A DNA stretch of 48,808 bases from Anaerolineales bacterium. GTDB lineage: Bacteria; Chloroflexota; Anaerolineae; Anaerolineales; Villigracilaceae. The first letter of the stretch is position 1. The number at the start of each line of letters is the position of its first letter. The position numbers and the translations under genes were made by a program. The notes beneath the pieces were generated by a model that ran no database searches, had not been told where the DNA came from, and saw nothing but the letters and a program-made list of their open reading frames with translations. Positions 17,752-26,988 of this stretch are shown here, in pieces. The DNA lies in NCBI GenBank assembly GCA_011389535.1, contig JAABUE010000003.1, positions 1-48,808 on the forward strand, written 5' to 3'.

Positions 17752-19054
17752 CGAATACTTTCGCCACTTCTTCCAGCAATACCAGCATATAGACCCCGTA
17801 GACCGGCAGGTGCAAAACGAATCCACCGATCAGCGCCGCGGGGACACCGATCACCCAGATGGAAAACAGTTCCATGAACATGGCAAAGCGCGTATCCCCG
17901 CCTGCACGCAGGGCGCCAATAAATAGAATAAAGTTGATCCCGCGCAACCAGGCCGTCAGCGAGAAAATAGTCATCAGCCTGAAAACGTTGCTGGCTGCCC
18001 CTTCGGAGATGTCATAAAGGCCGATCACAGGTCCGCGGACGGAGAGGATCACTGCGCCAGCGACCAAAGCCATCAGAACGGTCAGGATCGTAAAGCGGCG
18101 GCCATATTCGAAAGCAACTTCCTTCTCGTCCGCACCGATCTTGTTACCGACCATGATCGCACAGGCATTGCCCAAACCGATGAAAAATACAAACGCAATT
18201 TCTTCCATTGTGGCGTTGATCTGTACGGCGGCAATGGCGTCCGTTCCGATGCGCGCATAGACCGCATTGTAGACAGTAATCCCTACTGACCAGAAGACTT
18301 CATTGGCCGCAGCGGGCATGGCTGTCTTGAGAACTTTTCCAAGGAAAGCGCGATCGAAGCGGAAAAAGGTTAACGGATTGGCAGCCAGGGGAGTTTTTAA
18401 CACATAGACCAGGATGATGATCAAGACACATTGAAAAACCCAGCCAAAGGTGGTGCCAATCGCAGCGCCGCGCACGCCCAATGCTGGCAGCCCGCCGATC
18501 CCAAAGATAAACAGATACCCCAGCCCTGTTTTGAGAATGATGGCAATCACGCTGACGATCACCGTAATTTTGACAAACGTAATACTGCGCAGGACCGCAA
18601 AGTAGGATGTGGTAACCGCCATGAACATGTAGGAAAAGCCGACAATCCGCAGGTAACTACTTCCGATCTCGATGACTTCAGGGTCTTCCGTATAAAACCG
18701 CAAGACGGTTTCGGGGATCATGGTAGCAGCCAGGGTGAACAACAATCCAACCCCCAGAGCAACCGTCAAACAGATGCCCAATACTCTACGAATGCCGTCC
18801 TCATCTCCCTTACCCCAGAACTGGGCGGTGAAAATCGCCATACCGCTGGTTACACCAAATAAAAACAGGATCAGCAGGAAAAAGACCTGGTTGGCAAGTC
18901 CCAGACCGGCGATGGAGGCTTCGCCCAACTGGCCGACCATAAGCACATCCACCATGTTCATCCCGGCAGAAATAAACTGCTGGAATGCTACCGGGATCGC
19001 CAGGGACAGCATGGAACGCATGAAAGGTTTATCACGCAGGAAAGATAGATTCAT
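17684..19054 (-). CDS. MATE family efflux transporter
   Basis: Twelve-TM pattern; SLAIPVAFQQFISAGMNMVDVLMVGQLGEASIAGLGLANQVFFL; GLGNACAIMVGNKIGA. Confidence 0.92.
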   Translation of the reverse strand: MNLSFLRDKPFMRSMLSLAIPVAFQQFISAGMNMVDVLMVGQLGEASIAGLGLANQVFFLLILFLFGVTSGMAIFTAQFWGKGDEDGIRRVLGICLTVALGVGLLFTLAATMIPETVLRFYTEDPEVIEIGSSYLRIVGFSYMFMAVTTSYFAVLRSITFVKITVIVSVIAIILKTGLGYLFIFGIGGLPALGVRGAAIGTTFGWVFQCVLIIILVYVLKTPLAANPLTFFRFDRAFLGKVLKTAMPAAANEVFWSVGITVYNAVYARIGTDAIAAVQINATMEEIAFVFFIGLGNACAIMVGNKIGADEKEVAFEYGRRFTILTVLMALVAGAVILSVRGPVIGLYDISEGAASNVFRLMTIFSLTAWLRGINFILFIGALRAGGDTRFAMFMELFSIWVIGVPAALIGGFVLHLPVYGVYMLVLLEEVAKVFVMVRRYRSRKWIHNLVNAPEVI

Positions 19055-19144
19055 TTTGGCCCAGAAAAATGCGGCTCCCGGTCTTAATCGTGACCTGACC
19101 AGAGAACCGCTTTTAGAAGATGATTATTGGTAACTTAAAACTGA

Positions 19145-20104
19145 TTACTGACTACTGCTTACCGGTAACTGCCTCGGGACATCCGGCGCTTCGCTGACGA
19201 TATACAACGGCCTGCCCTTTGCTTCGTCGTAGAGACGACCGATGTATTCCCCCAGAATTCCCAGCGAAATCAGTTGGACCCCACCAAGGAACAGGACGGC
19301 GATCAAGGTTGTTGCCTGGCCAAAGAAGGCTTGCGAGCCAGTAATACGCATGTAAATGACAACCGGGATTGCCAGGATCGCAATCCCCGCAGCGACAAAA
19401 CCAATATAGGTCGCTACCTGCAACGGGAAATACGAAAAGCTGGTAACAGCATTTAATGCCAAACGCAGCATTTTCCTGAAGGGATACTTGGTCTCACCGG
19501 CAACGCGGGCGGCGCGCTTGTATTTTACGCCGATCTGTTTAAAACCGACCCAGGCGGACATACCCCGCGGGAAGCGATGACGCTCGCGCATGGTCTTGAT
19601 CACATCTACCACCTTGCGGTCCATCAATCGGAAATCGCCCGTATCAAGCGGGATTTTCACGTCTGTAATCCGGTAGATGATGCGATAAAACAGGGACGCG
19701 GTCCAGAGCTTGAACCAGGATTCACCTTCGCGTTCCGTGCGCACAGCGTAGACTACCTCATAACCTTCCTTCCACTTTTCTATCAAATCTAAAATCACTT
19801 CGGGTGGGTCTTGCAAATCCGAATCAATGGTGATGACCGCATTGCCACAGGCATAGTCCCAGCCCGCGGTGATGGCGATCTGGTGCCCGAAATTGCGCGC
19901 AAAGATGACCGGCCGGACACGTTCATCGGCTCCGGCCAGTTCGCGGATTTTTTCGGTGGAACCATCTGTGGAACCATCGTCCACTAAGAGCAATTCCCAG
20001 GTTTCGCCCGACGATTCCAACACTTCCTTGACCCGACGGTAGAGTTCAAGAAGATTGTCAATCTCGTTGAAGATAGGTGCGACAATCGAATACGTGGTAT
20101 TCAT
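19145..20104 (-). CDS. glycosyltransferase family 2 (dolichol-phosphate-mannose synthase/GtrB-like)
   Basis: [51 protein letters not shown], two C-terminal TMs, [22 protein letters not shown]. Confidence 0.93.
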   Translation of the reverse strand: MNTTYSIVAPIFNEIDNLLELYRRVKEVLESSGETWELLLVDDGSTDGSTEKIRELAGADERVRPVIFARNFGHQIAITAGWDYACGNAVITIDSDLQDPPEVILDLIEKWKEGYEVVYAVRTEREGESWFKLWTASLFYRIIYRITDVKIPLDTGDFRLMDRKVVDVIKTMRERHRFPRGMSAWVGFKQIGVKYKRAARVAGETKYPFRKMLRLALNAVTSFSYFPLQVATYIGFVAAGIAILAIPVVIYMRITGSQAFFGQATTLIAVLFLGGVQLISLGILGEYIGRLYDEAKGRPLYIVSEAPDVPRQLPVSSSQ

Positions 20105-21297
20105 TTTGTCACGTCCTGTTCCTCAATGGCTTCCTGCTCCTGTGCGACCTCCTGGTTCCCAAGATCCTTCTTAAATTTCCATCCCGGTTTTTTAATCACT
20201 TCTTCCGGCTCGACAAATTGCACTTTGTCACCTTCGTCAAAAGCTGGCAAACCAAGAACTTTCCGTCGCACGTACTCGCCCATCACAGCCACGCTGGCCA
20301 GTAATGGCACTACCAGCAACGCGCCCATGATACCCTCCAGGATCGTGGCGATCAAGATTGCAATGAACACCAGCCCCTCGTGCATGTGAACGCTGCGTCC
20401 CATGATATAAGGACGCAACCATAAGCCCTTAAGATTGATCAAGACCAGGTAAGTGATCGTCACAATCCCAGCCACCCAGAAATTGGAAAGCGGGATCCAG
20501 TTCGAACCTTCCAGTAAGGCTACACCAACAGCCAGTAGATAAGCCAGGAATGGACCCACATCAGGAATCAGGGTAAGAAAGCCAGCGACAATACCCAGCA
20601 CCAGCGCACCCGGGATCCCGATAACCACCCAGGCAACAGTGAAGACGATCCCAACGATGATCATTAAGACGATTTGTCCACGCAAGTAAGCCATCCACAC
20701 GTGGCGGATGCGTGTGTACAACTCGTGCATTTCACCCTGATAAACGGGTGGCGCCAGGTTGATCAACCAGTCACGAATCCGTGGCCAGTGAGAAAGGAAC
20801 ATGTGCACGCTGACCAAAATCACCAGGAACCACAAGACTCCCACGGACGTGGACTCCAGCAGCTGCAGCAACTCCTCCGGCAGCGGCGAGAGTACTGTGG
20901 TCTCCAACTGGTTCAACGATGCGCCTAACTGTTCAAAATGGAATACATACCCGGCAAATACGATCGGCTCGGAAAATGTTTGTTGTAACTGGTCTGTCAA
21001 ATCCAACAGGTCCTGAATAACAATTTGTGCTTCGTTAAGGAGGAGGGGTGTAAGCGAGGCCGGGATTCCAACGAGAAGGATCAGGGCTGAAAAATAAACA
21101 AAATTGACAGCCTGCGTTCTGGTCATTTGCGTCCGTTCGGCCAGGAATATAACCGCCGGATTGATCAAATAGGCTGAAAATCCGGCAATGACCAGCGCGT
21201 TCACGGCTTCATGCGCGTAGAACAATAACGCGATGAAAGCAGCAAATGCAACAGCTCCCATCAGGTAACGGAACGACGTGCTCCAATTGTTACTCAT
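20101..21297 (-). CDS. AI-2E family transporter
   Basis: Eight-TM PerM/YdiK-like pattern: [44 protein letters not shown]. Confidence 0.88.
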   Translation of the reverse strand: MSNNWSTSFRYLMGAVAFAAFIALLFYAHEAVNALVIAGFSAYLINPAVIFLAERTQMTRTQAVNFVYFSALILLVGIPASLTPLLLNEAQIVIQDLLDLTDQLQQTFSEPIVFAGYVFHFEQLGASLNQLETTVLSPLPEELLQLLESTSVGVLWFLVILVSVHMFLSHWPRIRDWLINLAPPVYQGEMHELYTRIRHVWMAYLRGQIVLMIIVGIVFTVAWVVIGIPGALVLGIVAGFLTLIPDVGPFLAYLLAVGVALLEGSNWIPLSNFWVAGIVTITYLVLINLKGLWLRPYIMGRSVHMHEGLVFIAILIATILEGIMGALLVVPLLASVAVMGEYVRRKVLGLPAFDEGDKVQFVEPEEVIKKPGWKFKKDLGNQEVAQEQEAIEEQDVTK

Positions 21298-22529
21298 AAC
21301 AACTTCTTGAGGGCCTCCAGCGTTGGTTCAATGATGGGCGCTTCAGACACGGCTTGCATCGCCGCCTTGACATCTTTCAGCCCGCTGCCAGTATTTAACA
21401 CCAGGATGGGATCATCGCTTCCCACGGCGCCCGAGCCGGCTGCCTTCACCAACCCGGCATAGGAGGTAGCCCCGGCCGGTTCCGCAAAAATGCCCACCTT
21501 ACCGAGCTCCGCAATCGCGGACAGGATCTCTTCATCTGACACGGTAATGTACGTCCCACCGGTATCGCGCGCCGCCCGTACCGCCCGCACCCCGTCGCGC
21601 GGCAGGTCCACCGAGATGCTGTCGGCCAGGGTGGTTGCCGAAACAGGGACAATTTCCTCGGTCCCAGCGCGGAACGCATTGGCCACCGCTGCCGATCCCT
21701 CGGCCTGCACGCCAATGATGCGCGGTATCTGCTCGATCCAGCCCAGTTCCAGCAAATCCTTGAATCCTTTGTGGATGCCGGAGATGATGTTGCCATCGCC
21801 AACCGAAACGAAGAGTGTGTACGGCGAGGTTCCGATAGCTTTCTGCATGAATTCCCACATCTCGAAGGCGGCGGTCTTCTTGCCCTCGGCGGTAAAGGGA
21901 TTGTAGCCCGTGTTGCGGCAGTACCAGCCGAACTCTTTCGCTGCCTTAATGGTAAGGTCGAAGGCGTCATCGTAACTGCCGTCCACCAGCATGACCTTCG
22001 CGCCGAAGACCAGCAGCTGCGCCACCTTGGCCGGCGGCGCGGACTTGGGCGCAAAGATAACTGCCTTCTGCCCAACCGCCGCCGCCATACCTGCCAGCGC
22101 CGCGCCCGCGTTACCCGTGGAAGCCGTCACCACCACTTCGGCTTTGATCTCGCGCGCGCGCGCCACCACAATTGCGCTGGCGCGGTCCTTGAAAGAAGCG
22201 GTCGGGTTGCGGGACTCGTCCTTGAGCCAGAGCTGTTGAAGGCCGAGTTTTCCGGCAAGCTGTTCCATCTTGAAGACCGGCGTCCAGCCCGCAGCATGCA
22301 GCGGCGTGCCACCGCCTTTCACTTCAGGGACGGGCAGCAGGGGCGCATAGCGCCACAGCGAGGGATCGGTCCGGCTGGTGATATCTTCGGGTTCATATTT
22401 CTCTCGAATGGTCTCATAATCGAGGATGACGTCCAGATTACCTCCATCCTTTGGACAGATATAGTTTACCTGCCCGGGCTGGTATTCCGTCTTGCAGATC
22501 GAACAACGATAGCCTATGAATTTAATCAT
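21294..22529 (-). CDS. thrC: threonine synthase
   Basis: N-terminal zinc-ribbon-like CSICKTEYQPGQVNYICPKDGG; SRNPTASFKDRASAIVVARA PLP lysine motif; TASTGNAGAALAGMAA. Confidence 0.9.
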   Translation of the reverse strand: MIKFIGYRCSICKTEYQPGQVNYICPKDGGNLDVILDYETIREKYEPEDITSRTDPSLWRYAPLLPVPEVKGGGTPLHAAGWTPVFKMEQLAGKLGLQQLWLKDESRNPTASFKDRASAIVVARAREIKAEVVVTASTGNAGAALAGMAAAVGQKAVIFAPKSAPPAKVAQLLVFGAKVMLVDGSYDDAFDLTIKAAKEFGWYCRNTGYNPFTAEGKKTAAFEMWEFMQKAIGTSPYTLFVSVGDGNIISGIHKGFKDLLELGWIEQIPRIIGVQAEGSAAVANAFRAGTEEIVPVSATTLADSISVDLPRDGVRAVRAARDTGGTYITVSDEEILSAIAELGKVGIFAEPAGATSYAGLVKAAGSGAVGSDDPILVLNTGSGLKDVKAAMQAVSEAPIIEPTLEALKKLL

Positions 22530-22563
22530 GAGTTCCTCTCTTAAGTTCGCTCTATTTTACCCT
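22457..22563. repeat. direct repeat copy 1 (5' end of thrC and its upstream)
   Basis: About 100 bp clearly alignable with 23425-23531, e.g. shared CAGATCGAACAACGATAGCCTA and AGTTCCTCTCTT.AGTTCGCTCTATTTTACC. Confidence 0.85.
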
Positions 22564-22762
22564 TAATACCAATAGATCGCTCAAGCCGCCTGCCTTGGCG
22601 GCGAGGTATACACTGAGTTTGTCGAACTGACGCCCGAGGGTAATTTTTTAGGTATATAGTTTCCGACAATTAATTATTACTCAACTACTTTAAGTAATGT
22701 AAGATATTTCATTATTGACTTACATATTAATATATAGTACACTTTTCAGCAAAGGAGCAACT

Positions 22763-22993
22763 ATGGAAACTGTTACCACATCAAAAGGGCAAGTGGTTAT
22801 TCCTGCTAAAATTAGGCGCAAGCTGGGTATCAAGGAAGGCACGCATATTCAAATTGACCTGGACGAAGCCAACAAACGAATTATCCTGACCCCTGTTACG
22901 CGCGAGTATGTCGATGGCCTGCGCGGCAAGTACAAAGGCACAGGCTTGATGAAAGCGCTGAAAGCTGAAAAAGAACAGGAAAAGGGATATTGA
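22763..22993 (+). CDS. AbrB/MazE-type antitoxin (SpoVT-AbrB domain)
   Basis: METVTTSKGQVVIPAKIRRKLGIKEGTHIQIDLDEANKRIILTPV. Start set at ATG 22763. Confidence 0.9.
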   Translation: METVTTSKGQVVIPAKIRRKLGIKEGTHIQIDLDEANKRIILTPVTREYVDGLRGKYKGTGLMKALKAEKEQEKGY

Positions 22994-22994
22994 A

Positions 22995-23405
22995 ATGCCG
23001 CCCAAACCCAAAGCGTTTGTGCTGGATTCATGGGCTGTCATCGCCTACTTCGAAGATGAGCCCGCCGGCGGACAAATTGCCGATTTAATTTCCAGCGCTC
23101 ACGAAGCTGGAATTCCTGTCCTTATGTCAGTGGTGAACGTTGGGGAAGTCTGGTACATCACCGCGCGCGAAATCTCGGAAGGTGACGCCGATACGATAGT
23201 CAAGGAAATTAGTGATTTACGGATTCAATTTGTAGATGCGGATTGGGAGGTTACTCTGGAAGCAGCACGCTTCAAATCACAACACAAAATGTCTTACGCG
23301 GATTGTTACGCAGCCGCGCTGGCGAAGATAAAAGGTGCAAATTTGATAACCGGGGATAGTGAATTTAAGACAGTAGAAGATCAGCTCAAAATTCTGTGGG
23401 TCTAA
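22995..23405 (+). CDS. vapC: PIN-domain ribonuclease toxin (VapC family)
   Basis: VLDSWAVIAYFEDEPAG, NVGEVWYI, SYADCYAAALA, LITGDSEF: acidic PIN residues; directly follows antitoxin. Confidence 0.88.
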   Translation: MPPKPKAFVLDSWAVIAYFEDEPAGGQIADLISSAHEAGIPVLMSVVNVGEVWYITAREISEGDADTIVKEISDLRIQFVDADWEVTLEAARFKSQHKMSYADCYAAALAKIKGANLITGDSEFKTVEDQLKILWV

Positions 23406-23496
23406 GGGTGAGCGTTTTATCGGCAGATGCAGGTGACCTGCCCGGGTTTTCCTCCGCCTTACAGATCGAACAACGATAGCCTACGAATTTGCTCAT
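23402..23496 (-). pseudogene. truncated thrC 5' fragment
   Basis: Minus strand reads MSKFVGYRCSICKAEENPGRSP..., matching thrC MIKFIGYRCSICKTEYQPGQ, then diverges. Confidence 0.75.
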
Positions 23497-23531
23497 AAGT
23501 TCCTCTCTTGAGTTCGCTCTATTTTACCTTG
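23425..23531. repeat. direct repeat copy 2 flanking the TA module
   Basis: See copy 1 at 22457-22563. Confidence 0.85.
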
Positions 23532-23555
23532 ATGTTGATAACCTTTTAAAGAAAA

Positions 23556-23613
23556 ACCACGAAGACACCGAGGTACAAAGAAGTGACTCTCTGTAACTCA
23601 GTATCTCCGTGGT
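23556..23613. repeat. short inverted-repeat element (ACCACGAAGACACCGAG ... ACTCAGTATCTCCGTGGT)
   Basis: Arms imperfectly complementary; similar ends flank the GxxExxY gene at 26443-26980. Confidence 0.55.
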
Positions 23614-23631
23614 AAAAGCTGAAGATAAACT

Positions 23632-26421
23632 TTACCGCGTAGCCAACTCCATTGCAATCTTTTCCTGATCCACCGGCAGCGTATCCACGCGCACACCCAC
23701 CGCGTTGTAGATCGCGTTGGTGATAGCCGGCGTGGTCGGGATGCTGCATATTTCACCCACACCCTTGGCGCCGTGCGGCCCGTCGGCGGTGGGGTGCTCG
23801 ACCACGATCGAGATGATCTCCGGCGTGTGCACAATGGACGGGATACGGTAGCGCGCCAGCCGGTCGGTGATCACGTAGCCGTCTTCAACGATGAAGTTCT
23901 CGGTAAGAGCGTTGCCCAGGCCCATCATCACGCCGCCTTCCACCTGTCCCTGCAGGCCAAGCGGGTTGACGGCTGTGCCCACGTCGTTGGCAGCGATCAC
24001 GCGCAGCACGCGTACCTCACCGGTCAGCGTGTTGACCTCTACCTCGGCCGCTTGCGCGGCGAACGAGAAGGCGAAGTGCATGTCGCCGCCCGTGCCGAGC
24101 GGCTGGGTCCTGGGGGCTTCATATTCGTACAGGGCGCGCGGCTGCTGGCCCATTTCCTTCATTTCCCTGGCGACATCCGCATAGGTCAGCGTGGTGCCAT
24201 TTACCCGAACGCTTCCGTTCTCGAACCGGATTTCTTCAGGAGGGATATCGTACTTTTCGGCCATAGAGCGTGAAATCGCTTCGCGCAGGGTGACGGCAGC
24301 CAGGCGCGAGGCGTTGCCTGTCACGTAGGTCTGGCGGGACGCCGTGGTCGGGCCGCCGTTGGGGGTCAGGTCGGTGTCCATGACCAGCACGCGCACCTGA
24401 CCCGGCGGGACGGCCATTTCTTCGGCCACCATCAATTGCATGACCGAGACCAGTCCCTGGCCGAGTTCGGCTGCCGAGCTGCGGACTTCGAAGGTGCCGT
24501 TGTCGTAAAGCTCCAGTTCCGCACCGGATTTGTCGGGTGCGCCGCCGCCCAGACCGGTGTTCTTGTACCCGGCGGCAATCCCCCAGGCGCGCACCAGGTG
24601 TTCGGAGCCGGGAACAGGCCGGGGCGTGAAAAGATGCGGTCCCTCCGTCAGACGACGCATCTCCGCTTCCACTTTATCGATACATTCCACCAGTCCCACG
24701 CTGTCGCGCAGCTCCTGTCCGGTATTGGTGATGCTGCCCACGCGCAGGGCATTCATGCGGCGCAATTCGACAGGGTCGAGGCCGAGCGTTTCGGCCAATT
24801 TGTCCATCATGCTCTCGACCGCAAAAGCCGACTGGGTGACGCCGAAGCCACGGAAGGCTCCGGCAGGCGGATTGTTGGTGTACATGGCGTAGCAGTCGGC
24901 GCGGACGTGCTCGACATCATAAGGGCCGGCTGAATGGGTGGTGGCACGCGTCATGACCTTCTCACCCAACGAGGCATACGCGCCGGTGTCGCCGTACAGT
25001 TCGGTTTCAGCGGCCACAACGCGGCCATCCTTCATCGCGCCGATCTTTACTTTGATCTGGGTGGCGTGGCGCTTGGGATGCACCACCAGGCTCTCGTGGC
25101 GGTCAAAGAGCAGCTTCACCGGGCGTCCTGTGGAGTTCGCCAGCATGGCCGAGTGGATCTGCCCCATTACGTCTTCCTTGCCGCCAAAACCGCCGCCCAT
25201 CAACTGGCCGATGATGCGTATGCGTTGTTCCGGCCAGCCCAGGGCACGCGCTACCTGGGTGCGGTCCTGGTAGGGGATCTGCGAGCCGACATAGACTTCC
25301 ATACGCCCGTCTTCGAGCGGCACTGCGATGCTGCACTCCGGCTCGAGGAAAGCGTGATCGGTCATGGCGGTGTGGAAAGTGTGTTCCAGGATGACGTCTG
25401 CTTTGGCAAAACCGACTTCCATGTCACCTTTGCGGACTTTGATGTGCTTGAGCAGGTTACCAGACTCGTGCAACCTGGGCGCATCCGGCTGGTAGGCCTG
25501 AACCGCATCCTTGACCACCGTTTGAAGCTCGAACTCAGGTTCAATCAAAGCCACGGCCTGCTCGGCGATCTCCTGCGTTTCCGCGGCTACAAGCGCGAGC
25601 GCGTCTCCCACATAGCGGACCCGCTCCCCAGTACCGACCAGCACCGGCCAGTCGAAAACGACCAGCCCGTGGGTGTGTTCGCCAAGGATATCTTCAGCAG
25701 TTAAAACCGCAATTACGCCGGGCAAGTTTTGGGCTTTGCTGATGTCGAGGTTTTTCAAAATGGCGTGCGGCACCCCTGCGCGGCACACGCTGGCAAATAA
25801 CATGCCTTCGAATTCCAGGTCATCGGTGTAGATGGCTTCGCCGGTCACCTTCTCGAACGCATCCGGGCGGATCTGGCTTTTGCCGATCAATTTTTTGGCG
25901 TTGACCGAATCCGGGATGTGCGGCGGGTGAACCGGTTCGCCGGTCCGCAGTGCGTGGGCGGCGTCCAGGATAGCATTCTCGATGGTGGGATAGCCCGCGC
26001 AACGGCAGAGCGTGTCCTTTAACGCGTGACGCAGCTCGTCCGACGAGGGGTCAGGATTGCGCTTGAGCAGCGCGTAGGAGGTCATGATCTGGCCGGGGAT
26101 ACAGAACCCGCACTGCACCGCGCCGTGCTGGACAAAGGCTTCCTGCAAGGGATGCAGGACCAGTTTGCCATCTTCTGATTTTGCCAACCCTTCAATTGTT
26201 AAAATCGTTTTCCCGTCCGCACGTGCAGCGGGGTAGACACAGGAAAGCGTTGGTTCACCGTCCACCAGCACGGTGCAGACGCCGCATTCGGCCTCCTCGC
26301 AACCGATCTTGGTGCCGGTCAGTTTCAGACGCACCCGCAGGGCATCGGCGAGGGTTTCGGTGGGGGTAACCGTAAGGGCATGGGATTGTCCGTTTACTGT
26401 TAAAGAGATTTTATTTTCCAT
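23632..26421 (-). CDS. xanthine dehydrogenase-type molybdenum hydroxylase, fused [2Fe-2S] small subunit and molybdopterin large subunit
   Basis: N-terminal CEEAECGVCTVLVDGEPTLSC and CGFCIPGQIM / CRCAGY cluster ligands; C-terminal GGGFGGKEDV, NPPAGAFRGFGVTQSAFAVE, catalytic GVGE in HGAKGVGEICSIPTTPAITNAI. Confidence 0.92.
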   Translation of the reverse strand: MENKISLTVNGQSHALTVTPTETLADALRVRLKLTGTKIGCEEAECGVCTVLVDGEPTLSCVYPAARADGKTILTIEGLAKSEDGKLVLHPLQEAFVQHGAVQCGFCIPGQIMTSYALLKRNPDPSSDELRHALKDTLCRCAGYPTIENAILDAAHALRTGEPVHPPHIPDSVNAKKLIGKSQIRPDAFEKVTGEAIYTDDLEFEGMLFASVCRAGVPHAILKNLDISKAQNLPGVIAVLTAEDILGEHTHGLVVFDWPVLVGTGERVRYVGDALALVAAETQEIAEQAVALIEPEFELQTVVKDAVQAYQPDAPRLHESGNLLKHIKVRKGDMEVGFAKADVILEHTFHTAMTDHAFLEPECSIAVPLEDGRMEVYVGSQIPYQDRTQVARALGWPEQRIRIIGQLMGGGFGGKEDVMGQIHSAMLANSTGRPVKLLFDRHESLVVHPKRHATQIKVKIGAMKDGRVVAAETELYGDTGAYASLGEKVMTRATTHSAGPYDVEHVRADCYAMYTNNPPAGAFRGFGVTQSAFAVESMMDKLAETLGLDPVELRRMNALRVGSITNTGQELRDSVGLVECIDKVEAEMRRLTEGPHLFTPRPVPGSEHLVRAWGIAAGYKNTGLGGGAPDKSGAELELYDNGTFEVRSSAAELGQGLVSVMQLMVAEEMAVPPGQVRVLVMDTDLTPNGGPTTASRQTYVTGNASRLAAVTLREAISRSMAEKYDIPPEEIRFENGSVRVNGTTLTYADVAREMKEMGQQPRALYEYEAPRTQPLGTGGDMHFAFSFAAQAAEVEVNTLTGEVRVLRVIAANDVGTAVNPLGLQGQVEGGVMMGLGNALTENFIVEDGYVITDRLARYRIPSIVHTPEIISIVVEHPTADGPHGAKGVGEICSIPTTPAITNAIYNAVGVRVDTLPVDQEKIAMELATR

Positions 26422-26442
26422 AATTTTTTCCTTCAAAAGAAA

Positions 26443-26980
26443 AACCGCGGAGACACAGAGCCACCGAGTTTTTCATTTTCTTTACAAGACACGGCGGTAA
26501 ATACCGTTTTTGAGGAGAGGGACATTGAAGTTAATGAGCAAGCCAACACGAATACTGGTCAATTTTAGATAAGTGAGTAATTGTGCCTCATGTACAGGAA
26601 GTACACTCTCAACTGTTTTTAATTCCACAACAACGCGATGGTCATAGAGAAAATCTAGACGATAGCCACCATCCAATTCAAGTCCTTTGTAGTTGACTTT
26701 CAAAGGTACCTGTTGCTCAAACGATAGATTTCTCAACTTACTTTCGTGCGCCATGCACAACTGATACGCAGACTCGAGTAACCCGGGGCCCAAAGCCTTA
26801 TGGATTTCAATCGCAGCGGCAATGATTTGATCCGTCAGGTCTTTTTCGAGTAACTGAGGACTGTTTTCGCGAGTCACATAGTTCCGTTGCATTGTTGACT
26901 ACCTTTTCTATTCACCACGGAGATCCTGATTCACAAAGAAGGACTTTTAAGATTCTCGGTGTCTCCGTGACTCAGTGGTT
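26443..26980. mobile_element. putative GxxExxY-carrying unit bounded by imperfect 26-bp inverted repeats
   Basis: Left AACCGCGGAGACACAGAGCCACCGAG (26443-26468) and right CTCGGTGTCTCCGTGACTCAGTGGTT (26955-26980), 21/26 complementary, enclosing the GxxExxY ORF. Confidence 0.45.
26482..26892 (-). CDS. GxxExxY family protein
   Basis: IAAAIEIHKALGPGLLESAYQLCMAHESKLRNLSFEQQVPLKVNYKGLELDGGYRLDFLYDHRVVVELKTVE: family motif GPGLLESAY and nuclease-like EhK region. Confidence 0.92.
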   Translation of the reverse strand: MQRNYVTRENSPQLLEKDLTDQIIAAAIEIHKALGPGLLESAYQLCMAHESKLRNLSFEQQVPLKVNYKGLELDGGYRLDFLYDHRVVVELKTVESVLPVHEAQLLTYLKLTSIRVGLLINFNVPLLKNGIYRRVL

Positions 26981-26988
26981 AGTCCAGT

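Noticed and set aside
21294-22529. Threonine synthase as a possible ygeX (diaminopropionate ammonia-lyase) of the purine island
   Set aside because: The N-terminal Cys-rich ribbon and SRNPTASFKDRA motif fit threonine synthase; it lies beyond the island.
21771-22544. 257-aa plus-strand ORF opposite thrC
   Set aside because: Antisense shadow; thrC is well supported on the minus strand.
24934-25704. 256-aa plus-strand ORF opposite the xdh fused gene
   Set aside because: Antisense shadow of a strongly supported CDS; low-complexity composition and no recognisable domain.
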